64,000 bases of DNA. Source: Gambelia wislizenii. Its lineage: Eukaryota > Chordata > Lepidosauria > Squamata > Crotaphytidae. The notes under the pieces were generated by a model. It ran no database searches, had not been told where the DNA came from, and saw nothing but the letters and a program-made list of their open reading frames with translations. The stretch lies in contig JAUMIR010000001.1 in the NCBI GenBank assembly GCA_030847615.1, forward strand, positions 291,612,187 through 291,676,186, given 5' to 3'. The position numbers and the translations under genes are program-made. How positions within the stretch are numbered: the first letter of the stretch is position 1; each line of letters starts with the position of its first letter. This document shows, one piece after another, positions 46,438 to 56,527 of this stretch.

Positions 46438-48120
46438 ATGGCGACCCCCATGCACAACCGCGTGCACGGAGGAGACTTGTCCTCTGAGGAGGAGGACTTG
46501 GGCGAACCTGGCCTTCAGCGCCAGGAGCTTGGGCTCCGTGGCCCCTTCTTGGGGCGCACGTTGAGCCAGACGACCCAGGATGGGTCAGAGCGCGATGTGG
46601 CCTCCTCACAGGAGGCGGACCGCGCGACTGCCGGGGACGCGGAGGCGACCGGGAGCCAGGGAGAGGCATCCGGCCTTGGCGATGAGGAGGACGTCCTGCA
46701 GGCAGACCTCCCCCCACTCCTCATGGAGGGTAAGGCCCTGCCACAGCCGCTTGCCGCATGGCTGACTCTGGTTGCGCGGCAAGTGCTGGCGGCGGGCATG
46801 GGTTCTGGAGGGGATCCAGGGGTGGCAGCCAGGCGGCCCCGGGAGAGTCCCTCGTCTGTTCCCTCCCTCCCTTCCCCCATCCCCACCCTCGGGGAGGGTC
46901 TGAGCGGCAAACCGCGAGCCGCGAAGCGTGGCCGGGAGACGGAGGCACCGGAGGACAGTGCTGGGCTGGGGAAGCGGGAGGGGACCGTTTCCCCCCCTCC
47001 CCGCAAGAAAACCAGGAAGGAGAAGCATACCCGGGCCACCGATTGGGAGGGGGAGGCCGAGCAGGCGGAGGCAGAGCCCGAGTGCAAGGAGGAGGGGGAG
47101 CTCTCCTCCGAGGGGGAGGAGGAATCGGGGGACGAACAAGCATCGCCCCGTTTGTTTGAAGCATCCTTCTTTTCGTTGCTTTTAAAGAAGGTGCTCAGGG
47201 CTTTGGAACTGGAACCAACGGCTCCAGAGGGGGCCCTCCCCCGCAAGGGGGTGCCCGAGCTCAGGCCTGGTGGCAAAGGCAATGCTAATGTGTTACCTTT
47301 CCCAGATATTCTGAAGGAGGCGCTGGTGAGTGAATGGGAGCATCCTGGGATTGCAAGAACCCAACCCTCCTTGGCCAAACAATTGTATACTCTACCAGGG
47401 GAGGTCATGGACATTTTAAAACTCCCTGCCATTGATGCCCCTGTGGTGGGGCTGGTTTCGGCCTCGCTTTTTCCTAGAGATGGAGACGAACACCTAAAGG
47501 CCCCAGATGATAAGAGAATAGACACCTTTCTGCGTAGGTCTCACGAAGCGGCGGCGCTGGCGATTAGGGCGGCCGCTGCGGCTTCTATTTTTGCTAGAGC
47601 CACCATTAGATGGGCCAAAGATATGATCACTAACGTGCCTGATGACGAAACCAAATTTCGCCAGAGCATGAGCAAGATTGCCAGGGCGTCTGCCTTTGTG
47701 GCGGATGCCAGCCTGGACGCGCTTCGTTTTTCCTCCAGGGCTGTAGGCTCAAATGTGGCAGCCAGGCGCCAACTTTGGCTGAGAAGCTGGAATGCTGACA
47801 ATAAGGCCAAGGCCAACCTGGCAGGTTGCTCCTTCAAGGGAGGAAAGCTGTTTGGCGACACCTTGGAGGAGGTGTTAGTGGAAACAAAGGACAAGAAAAA
47901 GGCTCTTCCTTCCTTACCCAAGAAGGAGGAACGTAGGTCCTTTCGTCCCAACTTCCAGGGTTCCAGGGGCTTCAGGACCAACAGTCAGAGGGACTTCAGA
48001 CAGCATAGGGGAGGCTGGAATTCACCAAAGCCGTTCCAGAAGGCCAAATTCAACCAAACCCCCAAAGGAGCCAACAACCAGAACCCTAAACAGGGAGGCA
48101 AGGGCGGACAGTCCCTTTGA
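46438..48120 (+). CDS. gag: DIRS gag-like protein
   Basis: 560 residues from the ATG at 46438 (MATPMHNRVHGGDLSSEEED) to TGA at 48120; the frame stays open 33 codons upstream but without an ATG. The N-terminal 290 residues are acidic, with a poly-Glu/Ser stretch around residues 205-240 and a basic PPPRKKTRKEKHT run that could be a nuclear localisation signal. The central part (residues 280-480) is the conserved DIRS gag-like region with LPAIDAPVVGLVSASLF and RRSHEAAALAIRAAAAASIFA. The C-terminus is basic, Asn/Gln/Gly-rich and probably binds RNA. No zinc knuckle is present. By analogy it packages the element's RNA. The reverse transcriptase frame overlaps its end in +1. Confidence 0.88.
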   Translation: MATPMHNRVHGGDLSSEEEDLGEPGLQRQELGLRGPFLGRTLSQTTQDGSERDVASSQEADRATAGDAEATGSQGEASGLGDEEDVLQADLPPLLMEGKALPQPLAAWLTLVARQVLAAGMGSGGDPGVAARRPRESPSSVPSLPSPIPTLGEGLSGKPRAAKRGRETEAPEDSAGLGKREGTVSPPPRKKTRKEKHTRATDWEGEAEQAEAEPECKEEGELSSEGEEESGDEQASPRLFEASFFSLLLKKVLRALELEPTAPEGALPRKGVPELRPGGKGNANVLPFPDILKEALVSEWEHPGIARTQPSLAKQLYTLPGEVMDILKLPAIDAPVVGLVSASLFPRDGDEHLKAPDDKRIDTFLRRSHEAAALAIRAAAAASIFARATIRWAKDMITNVPDDETKFRQSMSKIARASAFVADASLDALRFSSRAVGSNVAARRQLWLRSWNADNKAKANLAGCSFKGGKLFGDTLEEVLVETKDKKKALPSLPKKEERRSFRPNFQGSRGFRTNSQRDFRQHRGGWNSPKPFQKAKFNQTPKGANNQNPKQGGKGGQSL

Positions 48121-48154
48121 CTATCCGGCTGGAACGATAGGAGGGAGGCTGGCA

Positions 48155-50008
48155 GTGTTTGCAGGGATCTGGGAGGGTACATCCTCAGATGCCTGGGTTA
48201 TCCGGACGGTAAAGCTAGGTTACACCATAGACTTCATATCAAAGCCCCCTCCAGCCTTTGTACAGTCTTGCACAACAAGTTGCCCAGAGAGGCGGCTCCA
48301 GATGGAGCAGGCAATCAAGCATCTCCTGGAGATTCAGGCGATAGAGGAGGTACCATTGTCAGAGCGTTTCCTGGGGACGTACTCTCCTCTGTTTCTTGTT
48401 CCCAAAAAGAACAAAGAGTGGAGGGCCATCCTAAACCTGCGGAGCGTCAACCACTGGGTGGCGAAACGCAAGTTTCGGATGGAGACCTTACGCTCCATTC
48501 TAGAGGGGGTGCAGGAAGGCGACTTCCTAGCCTCTCTGGATCTCAGGGAAGCGTATCTCCACATCATGATCCACCCGGCCCACAGACGTTTTCTGAGGTT
48601 TGCGTACAGGGAAGCACACTTCCAGTACAGGGCACTCCCATTCGGGCTGTCATCGTCACCGAGAGTGTTCACCAAAGTGCTGGTGGCCTTGGTGTCTCAC
48701 CTGAGGGTTCAGGGAGTTCACATCTTCCCGTACCTGGACGACTTGCTAATCAGAGCCCCGTCTCAGGCCAGGGCAGTGCAGGATGTAGAGAGAACGATTA
48801 CCTGTTTGGAGAAGCATGGGTTCCTGGTAAACAGACAGAAGAGCCAATTGGTGCCAGTACAGAGAATACAGCACTTGGGGAATATAATAGATACAAGGAG
48901 TTACCGGGTATATCTTCCCGAGGACAGAAGACAAAAAATTCAGGAACTAGTTGTGCAGATCTTGGATCAGAACAAGACGCCACTGATGTCGTTGGCGAGA
49001 CTTTTGGGACAAATGATAGCATGCATAGACGCGGTTCCCTGGGCCAGGTTTAATCTCCGGAAACTACAGTGGTTTCTGCTTCCTTTTCAGGACCTCATAG
49101 CAAGGAAGGCCTGCAGGTTCGTGAAGCCACCAGTGGAGGTGAAGGAGTCGCTGAGGTGGTGGCTCAGGGATCACCTGTCGAGGGGGATGCCCATACTAGA
49201 TCCGAGGAGAGTCGTGGTCACAACAGATGCATCCCTTTCAGGTTGGGGTGCCCACTGCGGGGAGCAGACGGCGCAGGGTCTGTGGTCGCAGCAGGAACAG
49301 GTTCTCAGTATCAATTTGCTGGAACTGCGGGCAGTCAGGCTTGCCCTGCTCAGGTTTGCTGGGATAGTGGAGGGGACACATGTCCTCATCCGCACAGACA
49401 ACATCTCAACGAGGGCGCACATAAACAAACAGGGGGGGACCCGCTCACGTGCCCTCATGGAGGAGTCAGAGAGATTGTTCGAGTGGGCGGAGATTCACCT
49501 CCTATCGATCAGGGCGGAATATTTGCAGGGCAGGCTGAATGTTCAGGCGGATTGGTTGAGCCGGCACACGCTTGTACACAGCGAGTGGAGTCTCAACAGC
49601 ATGGTTTTTCAGATGCTGGTTTTCAGGTTCGGGGAACCGTGGGTGGACCTCTTTGCATCGGAAGAGAATCGCAAAGTAAAGCGATATGTATCCAGGTATT
49701 GGACTCCGGGAGCATTAGCCTTCGATGCTCTAACGATTCCCTGGCCGAGGGGGTTGTGCTACGCCTTTCCACCAACGTCTCTACTGGGCAGAGTGTTACG
49801 AAAGGTCAAGCAAGAGAGGGCAGAGGTGATATTAATTGCCCCTCGCTGGCCACGGAGACCGTGGTTTCCGAACCTGGTCCATCTACAGGTTCGGGAACCG
49901 TGGCCTCTGCCTCCGTGGCCAGATCTGCTGGCTCAGGAAGGGTTTCTACATCCAAACCCAGGCTGGTTACAACTCCACGCTTGGAGGTTGAGCGGGAAAG
50001 ATTGCTGA
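48155..50008 (+). CDS. pol: DIRS reverse transcriptase / RNase H with methyltransferase-like tail
   Basis: The frame is open through 617 codons. No ATG starts it, and it is in +1 relative to gag and stays open back across the gag stop, so frameshifting or an alternative start must supply it; the coordinate given is an upstream GTG. The reverse transcriptase has FLVPKKNKEWRAILNLRSVN, FLASLDLREAYLHIMI with the first catalytic Asp, and FPYLDDLLI with the YxDD pair near 48731. RNase H has VVTTDASLSGWG, LLELRAVRLAL and LIRTDNISTRAHINK, keeping its D, E, D residues. The tail (VDLFASEENRKV, CYAFPPTSLLGRVL, VILIAPRWPRRPW) is the methyltransferase-like region of DIRS elements. It copies the element RNA to DNA. 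All key residues are intact. Confidence 0.92.
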   Translation: MFAGIWEGTSSDAWVIRTVKLGYTIDFISKPPPAFVQSCTTSCPERRLQMEQAIKHLLEIQAIEEVPLSERFLGTYSPLFLVPKKNKEWRAILNLRSVNHWVAKRKFRMETLRSILEGVQEGDFLASLDLREAYLHIMIHPAHRRFLRFAYREAHFQYRALPFGLSSSPRVFTKVLVALVSHLRVQGVHIFPYLDDLLIRAPSQARAVQDVERTITCLEKHGFLVNRQKSQLVPVQRIQHLGNIIDTRSYRVYLPEDRRQKIQELVVQILDQNKTPLMSLARLLGQMIACIDAVPWARFNLRKLQWFLLPFQDLIARKACRFVKPPVEVKESLRWWLRDHLSRGMPILDPRRVVVTTDASLSGWGAHCGEQTAQGLWSQQEQVLSINLLELRAVRLALLRFAGIVEGTHVLIRTDNISTRAHINKQGGTRSRALMEESERLFEWAEIHLLSIRAEYLQGRLNVQADWLSRHTLVHSEWSLNSMVFQMLVFRFGEPWVDLFASEENRKVKRYVSRYWTPGALAFDALTIPWPRGLCYAFPPTSLLGRVLRKVKQERAEVILIAPRWPRRPWFPNLVHLQVREPWPLPPWPDLLAQEGFLHPNPGWLQLHAWRLSGKDC

Positions 50009-50040
50009 AGAGAGGATATGACGTGGAGGTCGTTAACACC

Positions 50041-51030
50041 ATGTTGGCAGCACGACGTTCGTCCACAATCAGGTTATATGAAGTTACTTGGAGAGCTTTT
50101 TGTAGATGGTGTCGTGGTAGGGCCATTAGACCTCTGAATGCTTCGGTTGGCTCGGTATTGGCCTTCCTGCAAGCAGGTATGAAGAAAGGCCTGGCCGCCA
50201 GTACATTAAGGCGTCATGTGGCGGCTCTGGGATCCATTTTGAAGGGCAAGCGGGGCAAGACACTGGCGTCCCACCCGCACATTCGGAGTTTTCTTAAGGG
50301 GGTGACTTCGATACGCCCCCCAGTGGTGCATAGGTTCCCTTCCTGGAAGTTGAATGTGGTTTTGAAGGCTTTGATGCAGCCTCCATTTGAGCCACTCAGG
50401 TCGGTGGATTTGAACTGGCTCACTTGGAAGGTGGTCTTCTTAGTGGCCATTACTTCGGCTAGGCGTGTGTCAGAACTAGGCGCGCTATCTGTGCGCGAGG
50501 AGCTTTGCGTATTCCAGAAGGACTCAGTTACCTTGAGGCTCGATCCGTCGTTTGTTCCCAAGGTCAACTCTCTTTTTCATAGGGCACAGGAGATTGTGCT
50601 ACCTTCCTTCTGCCCCCGTCCAGCGGCCGAGTTGGAGAAGTTGTGGAACAAGCTGGATGTCAGGCGGGCGCTGAAGATGTACCTGAAAAGATCAGAGGAA
50701 TTTCGTAGATCAGACGCCCTGTTTGTAGCCTATGCGGGTCATGCCAAAGGGAAGAAGGTATCATCTTTCACAATAGCGCGGTGGCTGAGGCAATGCATTG
50801 AACAGGCATATTTGGCTACTGGCCTGGTAGCTCCGGAAGGGATTCAGGCACATTCGACGCGTAGTGCGTCCACTTCTGCAGTGTTGGGAGCGCATCAGTC
50901 GATCCTAGATATTTGTAGAGCTGCGACTTGGGCTTCCTCGTCTACCTTTACAAGACACTATAGGATTGATTCTTATGCTTCAGCAGACGCAGCCTTTGGG
51001 CGGCGGGTGTTACAGCAAGTGATTCGGTAG
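50041..51030 (+). CDS. DIRS tyrosine recombinase
   Basis: 329 residues from the first ATG in this frame (MLAARRSSTIRLYEVTWRAF); the same frame is open back to about 49069 inside the reverse transcriptase gene, so translation may begin upstream. The N-terminal core-binding domain has STIRLYEVTWRAFCRWC and TLRRHVAALGSILKG. The catalytic domain has Arg I in AITSARRVSELGAL (about 50455), the H-x-x-R box in QAHSTRSASTSAV (about 50846) and the nucleophile in FTRHYRIDS (about 50951). All tetrad residues visible are kept. The enzyme joins a circular DNA intermediate to the chromosome without target duplication. A decayed homologue from another DIRS family is at 19140-19914. Confidence 0.92.
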   Translation: MLAARRSSTIRLYEVTWRAFCRWCRGRAIRPLNASVGSVLAFLQAGMKKGLAASTLRRHVAALGSILKGKRGKTLASHPHIRSFLKGVTSIRPPVVHRFPSWKLNVVLKALMQPPFEPLRSVDLNWLTWKVVFLVAITSARRVSELGALSVREELCVFQKDSVTLRLDPSFVPKVNSLFHRAQEIVLPSFCPRPAAELEKLWNKLDVRRALKMYLKRSEEFRRSDALFVAYAGHAKGKKVSSFTIARWLRQCIEQAYLATGLVAPEGIQAHSTRSASTSAVLGAHQSILDICRAATWASSSTFTRHYRIDSYASADAAFGRRVLQQVIR

Positions 51031-51108
51031 TTTTTATCAAAAAAAAAAAAAGAGAGAGAGAAAAGAAAAAGAATTATCCCACCCCTTGTGAGGACCGCTG
51101 TGTTAGGT

Positions 51109-51203
51109 CCCATTGAAGGAGTCCCTCCCCAGGCTGCTGGAAAACGGAACATTGGTACTTACCGTGAAGGTTCCTTTTCAGCAGCCATGGGGAGGGAGTC
51201 CTT
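51109..51203 (+). repeat. DIRS internal complementary region
   Basis: 51109-51144 is the exact complement of the left terminus (46228 inward), and 51145-51203 is the exact complement of the right terminus (51551 inward). The two are joined head to head at 51144/51145. In the accepted DIRS model this region templates ligation of the two ends into a circle. It reproduces the small differences between the two terminal repeats, so it matches each one specifically. Confidence 0.93.
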
Positions 51204-51212
51204 ACCCACCTC

Positions 51213-51270
51213 AAAAAAAAAAAAAAAAGAAGAAGAAGAAGAAGAAGAAGAAGAAGAAGAAGAGAGAGAG
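51213..51270 (+). repeat. A-run, (GAA)n and (GA)n inside DIRS 3' region
   Basis: Sixteen A, about eleven GAA units, then GA units, between the internal complementary region and the right repeat. Confidence 0.95.
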
Positions 51271-51385
51271 AAGTTCAAGCCTTTGTTTTTTGCCAGTTTG
51301 TCAGTTGGATAGTATTGTAGTGTTGCATGGTCTTTTTTCTCTGGTTGTGTGTTTTTGTTTTGTTTGGAGCTATACTAACCCATCT

Positions 51386-51551
51386 CTGGGGAGGTTGGGG
51401 ATGGCTCCACCTCCAGGAGGGGATGGTTTCTATATTTAAATTTACAGGTTGTCCTGCCTGCGATTGGTTGGAGGCGGAGCCATTACCCATTGAAGGACTC
51501 CCTCCCCATGGCTGCTGAAAAGGAACCTTCACGGTAAGTACCAATGTTCCG
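51386..51551 (+). repeat. DIRS right inverted terminal repeat with extension
   Basis: Complement of the left repeat through about 51521, then a 30-base extension (GGAACCTTCACGGTAAGTAC and following) absent from the left end but present in the internal complementary region. Such asymmetric ends are normal for DIRS. Confidence 0.92.
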
Positions 51552-52210
51552 GCTGCCAGACCAATTTGAGAGGCTGCGACAGAAGATTGTCTCAGACCTG
51601 CAAAGAGCCTGGTCTGCAGGCCTTGCCCCCCTGCAAACCTCTATCAAATAACTTACAGGAACAATTTCTGAAGTTGCTAAACAGCTGCAGAGGCCCATAA
51701 AATGGGACAAAACCACAAGCACAGAATACAGTACCTTGAGAAAGCACGTGAATCCCTAGCAAACAATCTGGAAGATTTGGAAAATTGGGGGAGGAGGGCA
51801 CATATTAGATTTTGCGGCTTTGTGGAAGGCGTGGAGGGGAAAGACATCTTGACCTTCTTGGTGGGCTGGATTAATAAGCATTGCCCCAATGACACCATTA
51901 CTGCAACAGATATAGAACATGTCCACAGAGCACTGGGCCCTCCACCCACTCTGAACAAGCCTCCTTGAGACATAGTCGCTTGGTTTGCCCACTTCTCTGT
52001 AAAAGCTCGCATATTTGACCTCCTTTCAAAGCAAGCGCCAATGCTGCACAATGCAACTCAAATAGCAATCTATCATGATCTAGCTCCAGAAACCCTACGC
52101 AAGTGAAAACTCCTTAAACCACTGACATCAATTTTACAAAAGGAGAAGATACACTACAAATGGGGCTTCCCATTAAAATTAATCATCTTTCATAACAATA
52201 AAACTATGGA

Positions 52211-53075
52211 TTGTGACTACAAGATCCCAGCTTCTAGACATACTGCTAGCCATAAATGTTCCTATACCCAAAACCTTGGAACAGGAGATACGGCATGAAG
52301 AGGACACCGCTGCGCAGAAGACCCATGTGCCTGACACCAACACATGGACCCTGGTCTCTAGACACAAGAAGAAAGGCTTCACACCTCAAAAGGACTAACA
52401 GGAACCAGAACACTAGCGCTCCATAAACGCAGCGGCAACCAGAACAACAGGTCCACAAAGAGCAAATGGCAGCGCTCCACACCGCCAGTGAAGATAGAAG
52501 CACATTTTGAAACTGGGTCCTCTGTGGACTTCAACAGACTCTCCATTGAAACACCCACACCTACTGATCCTTCTGTTGTTGCCTAAGCTGACTGATATGT
52601 ATCTGCCTGCTATGCACTATCTGGTCTGGGTGGGTGCAGCACGGCCACACGCCCTGGTGGCACACCACGACCTGTGGTACTATGCCACATAACACTCAGA
52701 AACAGGTTGGTAGTTCAAGGACGCACTTAACACTGTCAATACAAAGAGGCCTTAACAGTCTTTTTTTGCTCTAGATTATCCCCCAAATATAGTTCCCCTG
52801 GAAAGGCTGGGGATGTCACCCCTATCCGAAGCTCCATGCAATGCATGGGTCTTCTTGCCCAGGTGTTTGAATGTTCAGGGGTCATTGTTGATGTTGTTGA
52901 TGTTTTTAATTGTTATCTTATTTAACTCCCCTCTCAAAAATCCTGAAAGGATTTTGGAAATTCATTGTATTGTTGCTCTCTATTTGCAAGCACATTCTCT
53001 CTTGCCATCCATGATTGTTGCCTTCAGTCTATTCATTCAGCAAAAAACGCAAAAGCAACTTCTATCTAATTAGAC
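52211..53075 (+). other. L1 ORF1 end, spacer and leader of ORF2
   Basis: Within the L1. It has no long frame. Remnants of the ORF1 C-terminus reach to about 52400, then inter-ORF spacer. Confidence 0.5.
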
Positions 53076-56000
53076 ATGCCTACCCTCAAATTTCTCTCTT
53101 TCAGTGTCAGAGGACTAGGATCACTGGTTAAGAGAGCTAAGATATTAAAAACAGCTCAAACCTCTCCAACTGAACATCTTTTCTTTACAAGAGATGCACA
53201 CCAAGTCACCCAACCCGGTGTTTCCAAAATCCCAATTCAGACAACAATTCGTGGCTGGAGGTAATGGAAAGGCAGAGGGACTGCAATAATATTTGATGAA
53301 CAAACCCCATTCATCCCACAGAAAATTTGTAAAGATCCTAGAAGTAGATTTGTAATAGTACAGGACAGTCTCATGAACAAGGAAGTTACCCTAGCCAGTT
53401 TCTACGCACCAAACTCTAACCAAACCCAATTCCTGACATCTTTCCTGGAATCTCTGGAACAGATGACAAAGGGCGCAGTGATAATTGCAGGGGATGCTAA
53501 TGCAGTTCTCAATCCTTATATGGATAGATCTTTTTAAAAGTCACTCAAACCCCACTCAATACCACAAATTCCTCTGAAAGATCTTAAAAGACTAAATTTA
53601 GTTGACCCGTGGTGGTTGCTTAATTGTACAACCAGAGATTATACCTTTTTCTCCAATGTACATAACTCCTGCTCAAGGCTTGGCTACTTCTTTGTTGATA
53701 AGACGACCATGTCCCACATCGAAAAAGTCACAATCCACCCATCCCTCCACTCAGACCATACTCCATTTACCATGGACTTGTCTTTGACAGAAGCAACACA
53801 ACCAACTAAAATATGGAGATTTAACTCCTATTTATTGAATAATTAACCATTCAGAACACACATATAACAGGCAATTAAACATTTTACCAAGAGAATAAAA
53901 CAGATAACACTACAGAATCATTACTCTGGGATACTCTAAAGGCGGTCTTACATGGCTTCCTGATACAAGAGGGAGCAAAACAGAAAAAAATAAATAAAAG
54001 AGATGCGAAGACACTCTGACCATAAAATAATGACTTCAGTCTTTTCAAAACTCCTGAATGCTTTCATCACTGATTACATTCATTCCAACCAAAAAGGCTT
54101 TATGCCTGGCCGGCGGCTAGCCAATGCCATCTTAAGAACACTAAATATAATGCCCCTTTGCAACAAAAGGCACAGACCCCTGGCTTTGATATCTCTAGAC
54201 ACATTGAAAGCCTTTGCTCAGTTGGAATGGCCATACCTATTTGGACTGCTCCAAAAAATGAATATGGGATGCCAATTCATAACATTTCTCCAAAATCTGT
54301 ACTCCAATTCTGAAGCAATGAACTATGCTAACAAAGTAGATTCCCAAACATTCAAACTTCATCGAGGAACCAAGCAGAGGTGTCCTTTTCCCCCTCTATT
54401 ATTCGCAATAGCCATAGACCCCTTGCAGAACAAATAAGGATGACACACCAAATCGAAGGTACTGTGATCCACCAACAAATGCACAAAATCAGACTTTTTG
54501 CGGATGACATTTTACTCTATATCATAAACATGACAATTGCATTTCCTGCTCTCCAAAAGATACTGAACAAATTTTACATGTACACAGGTTTCAGAGTAAA
54601 CATGCAAAAATCAAAACTGCTATGCCCAAATACCCTGCACTCAACACAACACGAATGGCAACAGCTGAGTAAATTACATCTACAACCCTCTGGATTTAAA
54701 TATCTAGGGATACTAATCACCAAAGACATAGTTCAACTGTTGCCACGGAACTATAAACAACTCACAATCTGGATAAAACAAAAAATAAAATACTGGACCA
54801 CATTCATCCTTTCCTTTCTGAGACGGATAGCTATACTAAAAATGTTTGCACTTTCAAAACTTCTATTCTTCTTTTTCAAAATCCCTCTAGAACCCCCTAC
54901 AACATACTTCAACAATTGGAAAAATTATTCTATACTTTCATCTTTAACAATAAAAAACCAAGATTCCCAAAAAGTATTTTGCATCAAAAACTCCAGTCAG
55001 GTGGCCTAGGTATCCCAAACCTGCCACACTATTTTGCAGCTGCGCAGCTCACACATCTGGTCCAGATATTCAAGAGAAACCCCCAAACCAACTGGATTGA
55101 GCCTGAACTAGATCAAAACAACCCAAAACACATGGAAATACATTTCTCCAACCTTTCTTATTCCCAGATTAATAAATTGGATAACCCCTTCTTATGAACA
55201 TCTTTATGAATTTGGAAACAATGGAGTTATAAAATGATGCCACAAGTATCAGCCCATTTCTGACACATCCTGAATTTTACAACCCGATCAAATACAAATC
55301 CTACTTGGTTTGGGACAGGGAGGGGATATATATGATACCTGACCTATATAACAAAAATGTTCCTAAAACTAAAGAGGAGCTCATAAGAGACCTAAACCCC
55401 ATCCAACCCACCTAGCTACAACATATCCAATTGCATGTTTCTTGTCTCATATACAATGTCAGGGCTTTCGACCCAGACCCCTAACAAACCTATGAGTATC
55501 TTCCACCAGTCAAGTCAAAGGCCACATGGCAACCATATACAATTTTATCATGGAAACCACCATGATGGAAACTTCACAATTTAAATTGGCTTGGGAAACA
55601 GATATTGCACACCCCTTAAGCAACCTGGACTGGTCAAACATCTGGAAATCTCCAACATTTCAGAAATAATACAAGAAAACACACTTAAGGTGGTGTACAA
55701 ATAGTATCTGACACCCCACAAACTTACCCAAATCACCAAAACCAGCAACCTCACCTGTTGGAGAGGATGCAAAGACAAAGGCACATATCTCCACATGTGG
55801 TTTCATTGCTCTGTGGTCCCAAGAATTTTGGTCTGAGGTACTCAGACTGATCTCACAAATTATGAAACAAACCATTACCGTGACTCCCAGCTTGGTACTC
55901 CTCTCTTGTTTCTCTGATCAAAACACCACAGTCAAACACAGAGACTTGATACGATTTTTATTAGCAATAACAAGATTGGAAATTGCGCAAAATTGGAAAA

Positions 56001-56217
56001 CAGACAATTTTACAATGGAGAAATGGTGGAATTGATTTTGGAACATCTGGATAATGGACAAACTTAAGGAACAAATTAGAGCATCCCAAGGTTGTCCTAC
56101 AAAAACAACCTTTGTAGAAAAATGGTTCACAATGATCAAATACATAAATCATAATCTTGTTCAACAAACCCCACCCGCCACCCATGGAAAACTGTGGAAT
56201 GATGTATTGATGGATTA
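53076..56217 (+). pseudogene. L1 ORF2 (endonuclease, reverse transcriptase), broken
   Basis: The endonuclease starts MPTLKFLSFSVRGLGSLVKR and continues over several frames with AIIFDEQTPFIP, VTLASFYAPNSNQTQFL, IIAGDANAVLN and IHPSLHSDHTPFTMD (the SDH motif) to about 53846. A large deletion follows. The reverse transcriptase picks up at about 54030 with FITDYIHSNQKGFMPGRRL, ALISLDTLKAFAQLEW (catalytic Asp block), HRGTKQRCPFPPLLFAIAI and IRLFADDILLYI (FADD active site) to 55009, then LQSGGLGIPNLPHYFAAAQL. The C-terminal cysteine motif CWRGCKDKGTYLHMWFHC lies near 55757-55810. Several frameshifts and stops; no product. Confidence 0.88.
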
Positions 56218-56490
56218 AGATGTAAACTCCTGTTTTTTTGTTTTTTTATCATCACATACATGCATTATGCAAAGTTAAACATTACCAAATTGAATTCTAT
56301 ACCAGGAGAGTGCATACCAAACATGTGTAACAGCATAATCTTTTCTTTCAATGTTTACTTTTTGTTTGTTTGTGTTGTTTGCTTTTTTATTATCACCATA
56401 CATATAAAAAATGTTATTGTCGCTTGTCATTTTGTGGTGACCAGTAACTACAAAATGAAACTGTTAAATTGTACTTTATTATTGTAAATG

Positions 56491-56515
56491 AATAAAAAGG
56501 AATTATAAAAAAAAA
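56491..56515 (+). terminator. L1 polyadenylation signal and A-tail
   Basis: AATAAA at 56491-56496, then a run of A directly before the right target duplication at 56516. Confidence 0.85.
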
Positions 56516-56527
56516 AAAGGAATGCTG

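Larger units (their letters stand above)
46228..51551 (+). mobile_element. Full-length DIRS retrotransposon with open frames
   Basis: 5.3 kb. Inverted terminal repeats (46228-46363 and 51386-51551), an internal complementary region (51109-51203) and three open frames in the DIRS order: gag, reverse transcriptase/RNase H with methyltransferase-like tail, tyrosine recombinase. There is no target duplication, as expected for integration by a recombinase instead of an integrase. It sits in the L1 ORF1. Open frames and near-identical repeats indicate recent insertion; whether it is active cannot be told from sequence alone. Confidence 0.95.
46125..52210 (+). pseudogene. L1 ORF1 (RNA-binding chaperone), interrupted by DIRS
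   Basis: The N-terminus starts at the ATG at 46125 with a basic, glycine-rich run (MAPAANKASRGGGGKGEG) and is cut at 46227 by the DIRS element. After 51552 the frame resumes with breaks. The block at 51702-51968 shows the coiled-coil end and RRM start typical of L1 ORF1 (YLEKARESLANNLEDLENWG, then RRAHIRFCGFVEGVEGKD and DTITATDIEHVHRALGPPP). The C-terminal domain continues in other frames (VKARIFDLLSKQAPM, KEKIHYKWGFPLKL). The native protein coats L1 RNA in the cytoplasm. This copy cannot make it. Confidence 0.8.
45887..56515 (+). mobile_element. L1-clade LINE, near full-length, split by DIRS
   Basis: Flanked by the 12-bp duplication AAAGGAATGCTG (45875-45886 and 56516-56527). A 5' leader (45887-46124), ORF1 start at 46125, rest of ORF1 after the DIRS insertion (to about 52210), ORF2 from 53076 with endonuclease, reverse transcriptase and C-terminal cysteine motif, AATAAA at 56491 and an A-tail. 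Net length about 5.3 kb. Stops, frameshifts and a deletion between endonuclease and reverse transcriptase show that it is dead. Confidence 0.92.

Noticed and set aside
46515..47525. 336-codon minus-strand open frame opposite DIRS gag
   Set aside because: Shadow of the GC-rich gag gene; Ser/Arg/Pro-rich with no family features.
48268..49053. 261-codon open frame inside pol
   Set aside because: Alternative-frame shadow of the reverse transcriptase, without motifs.
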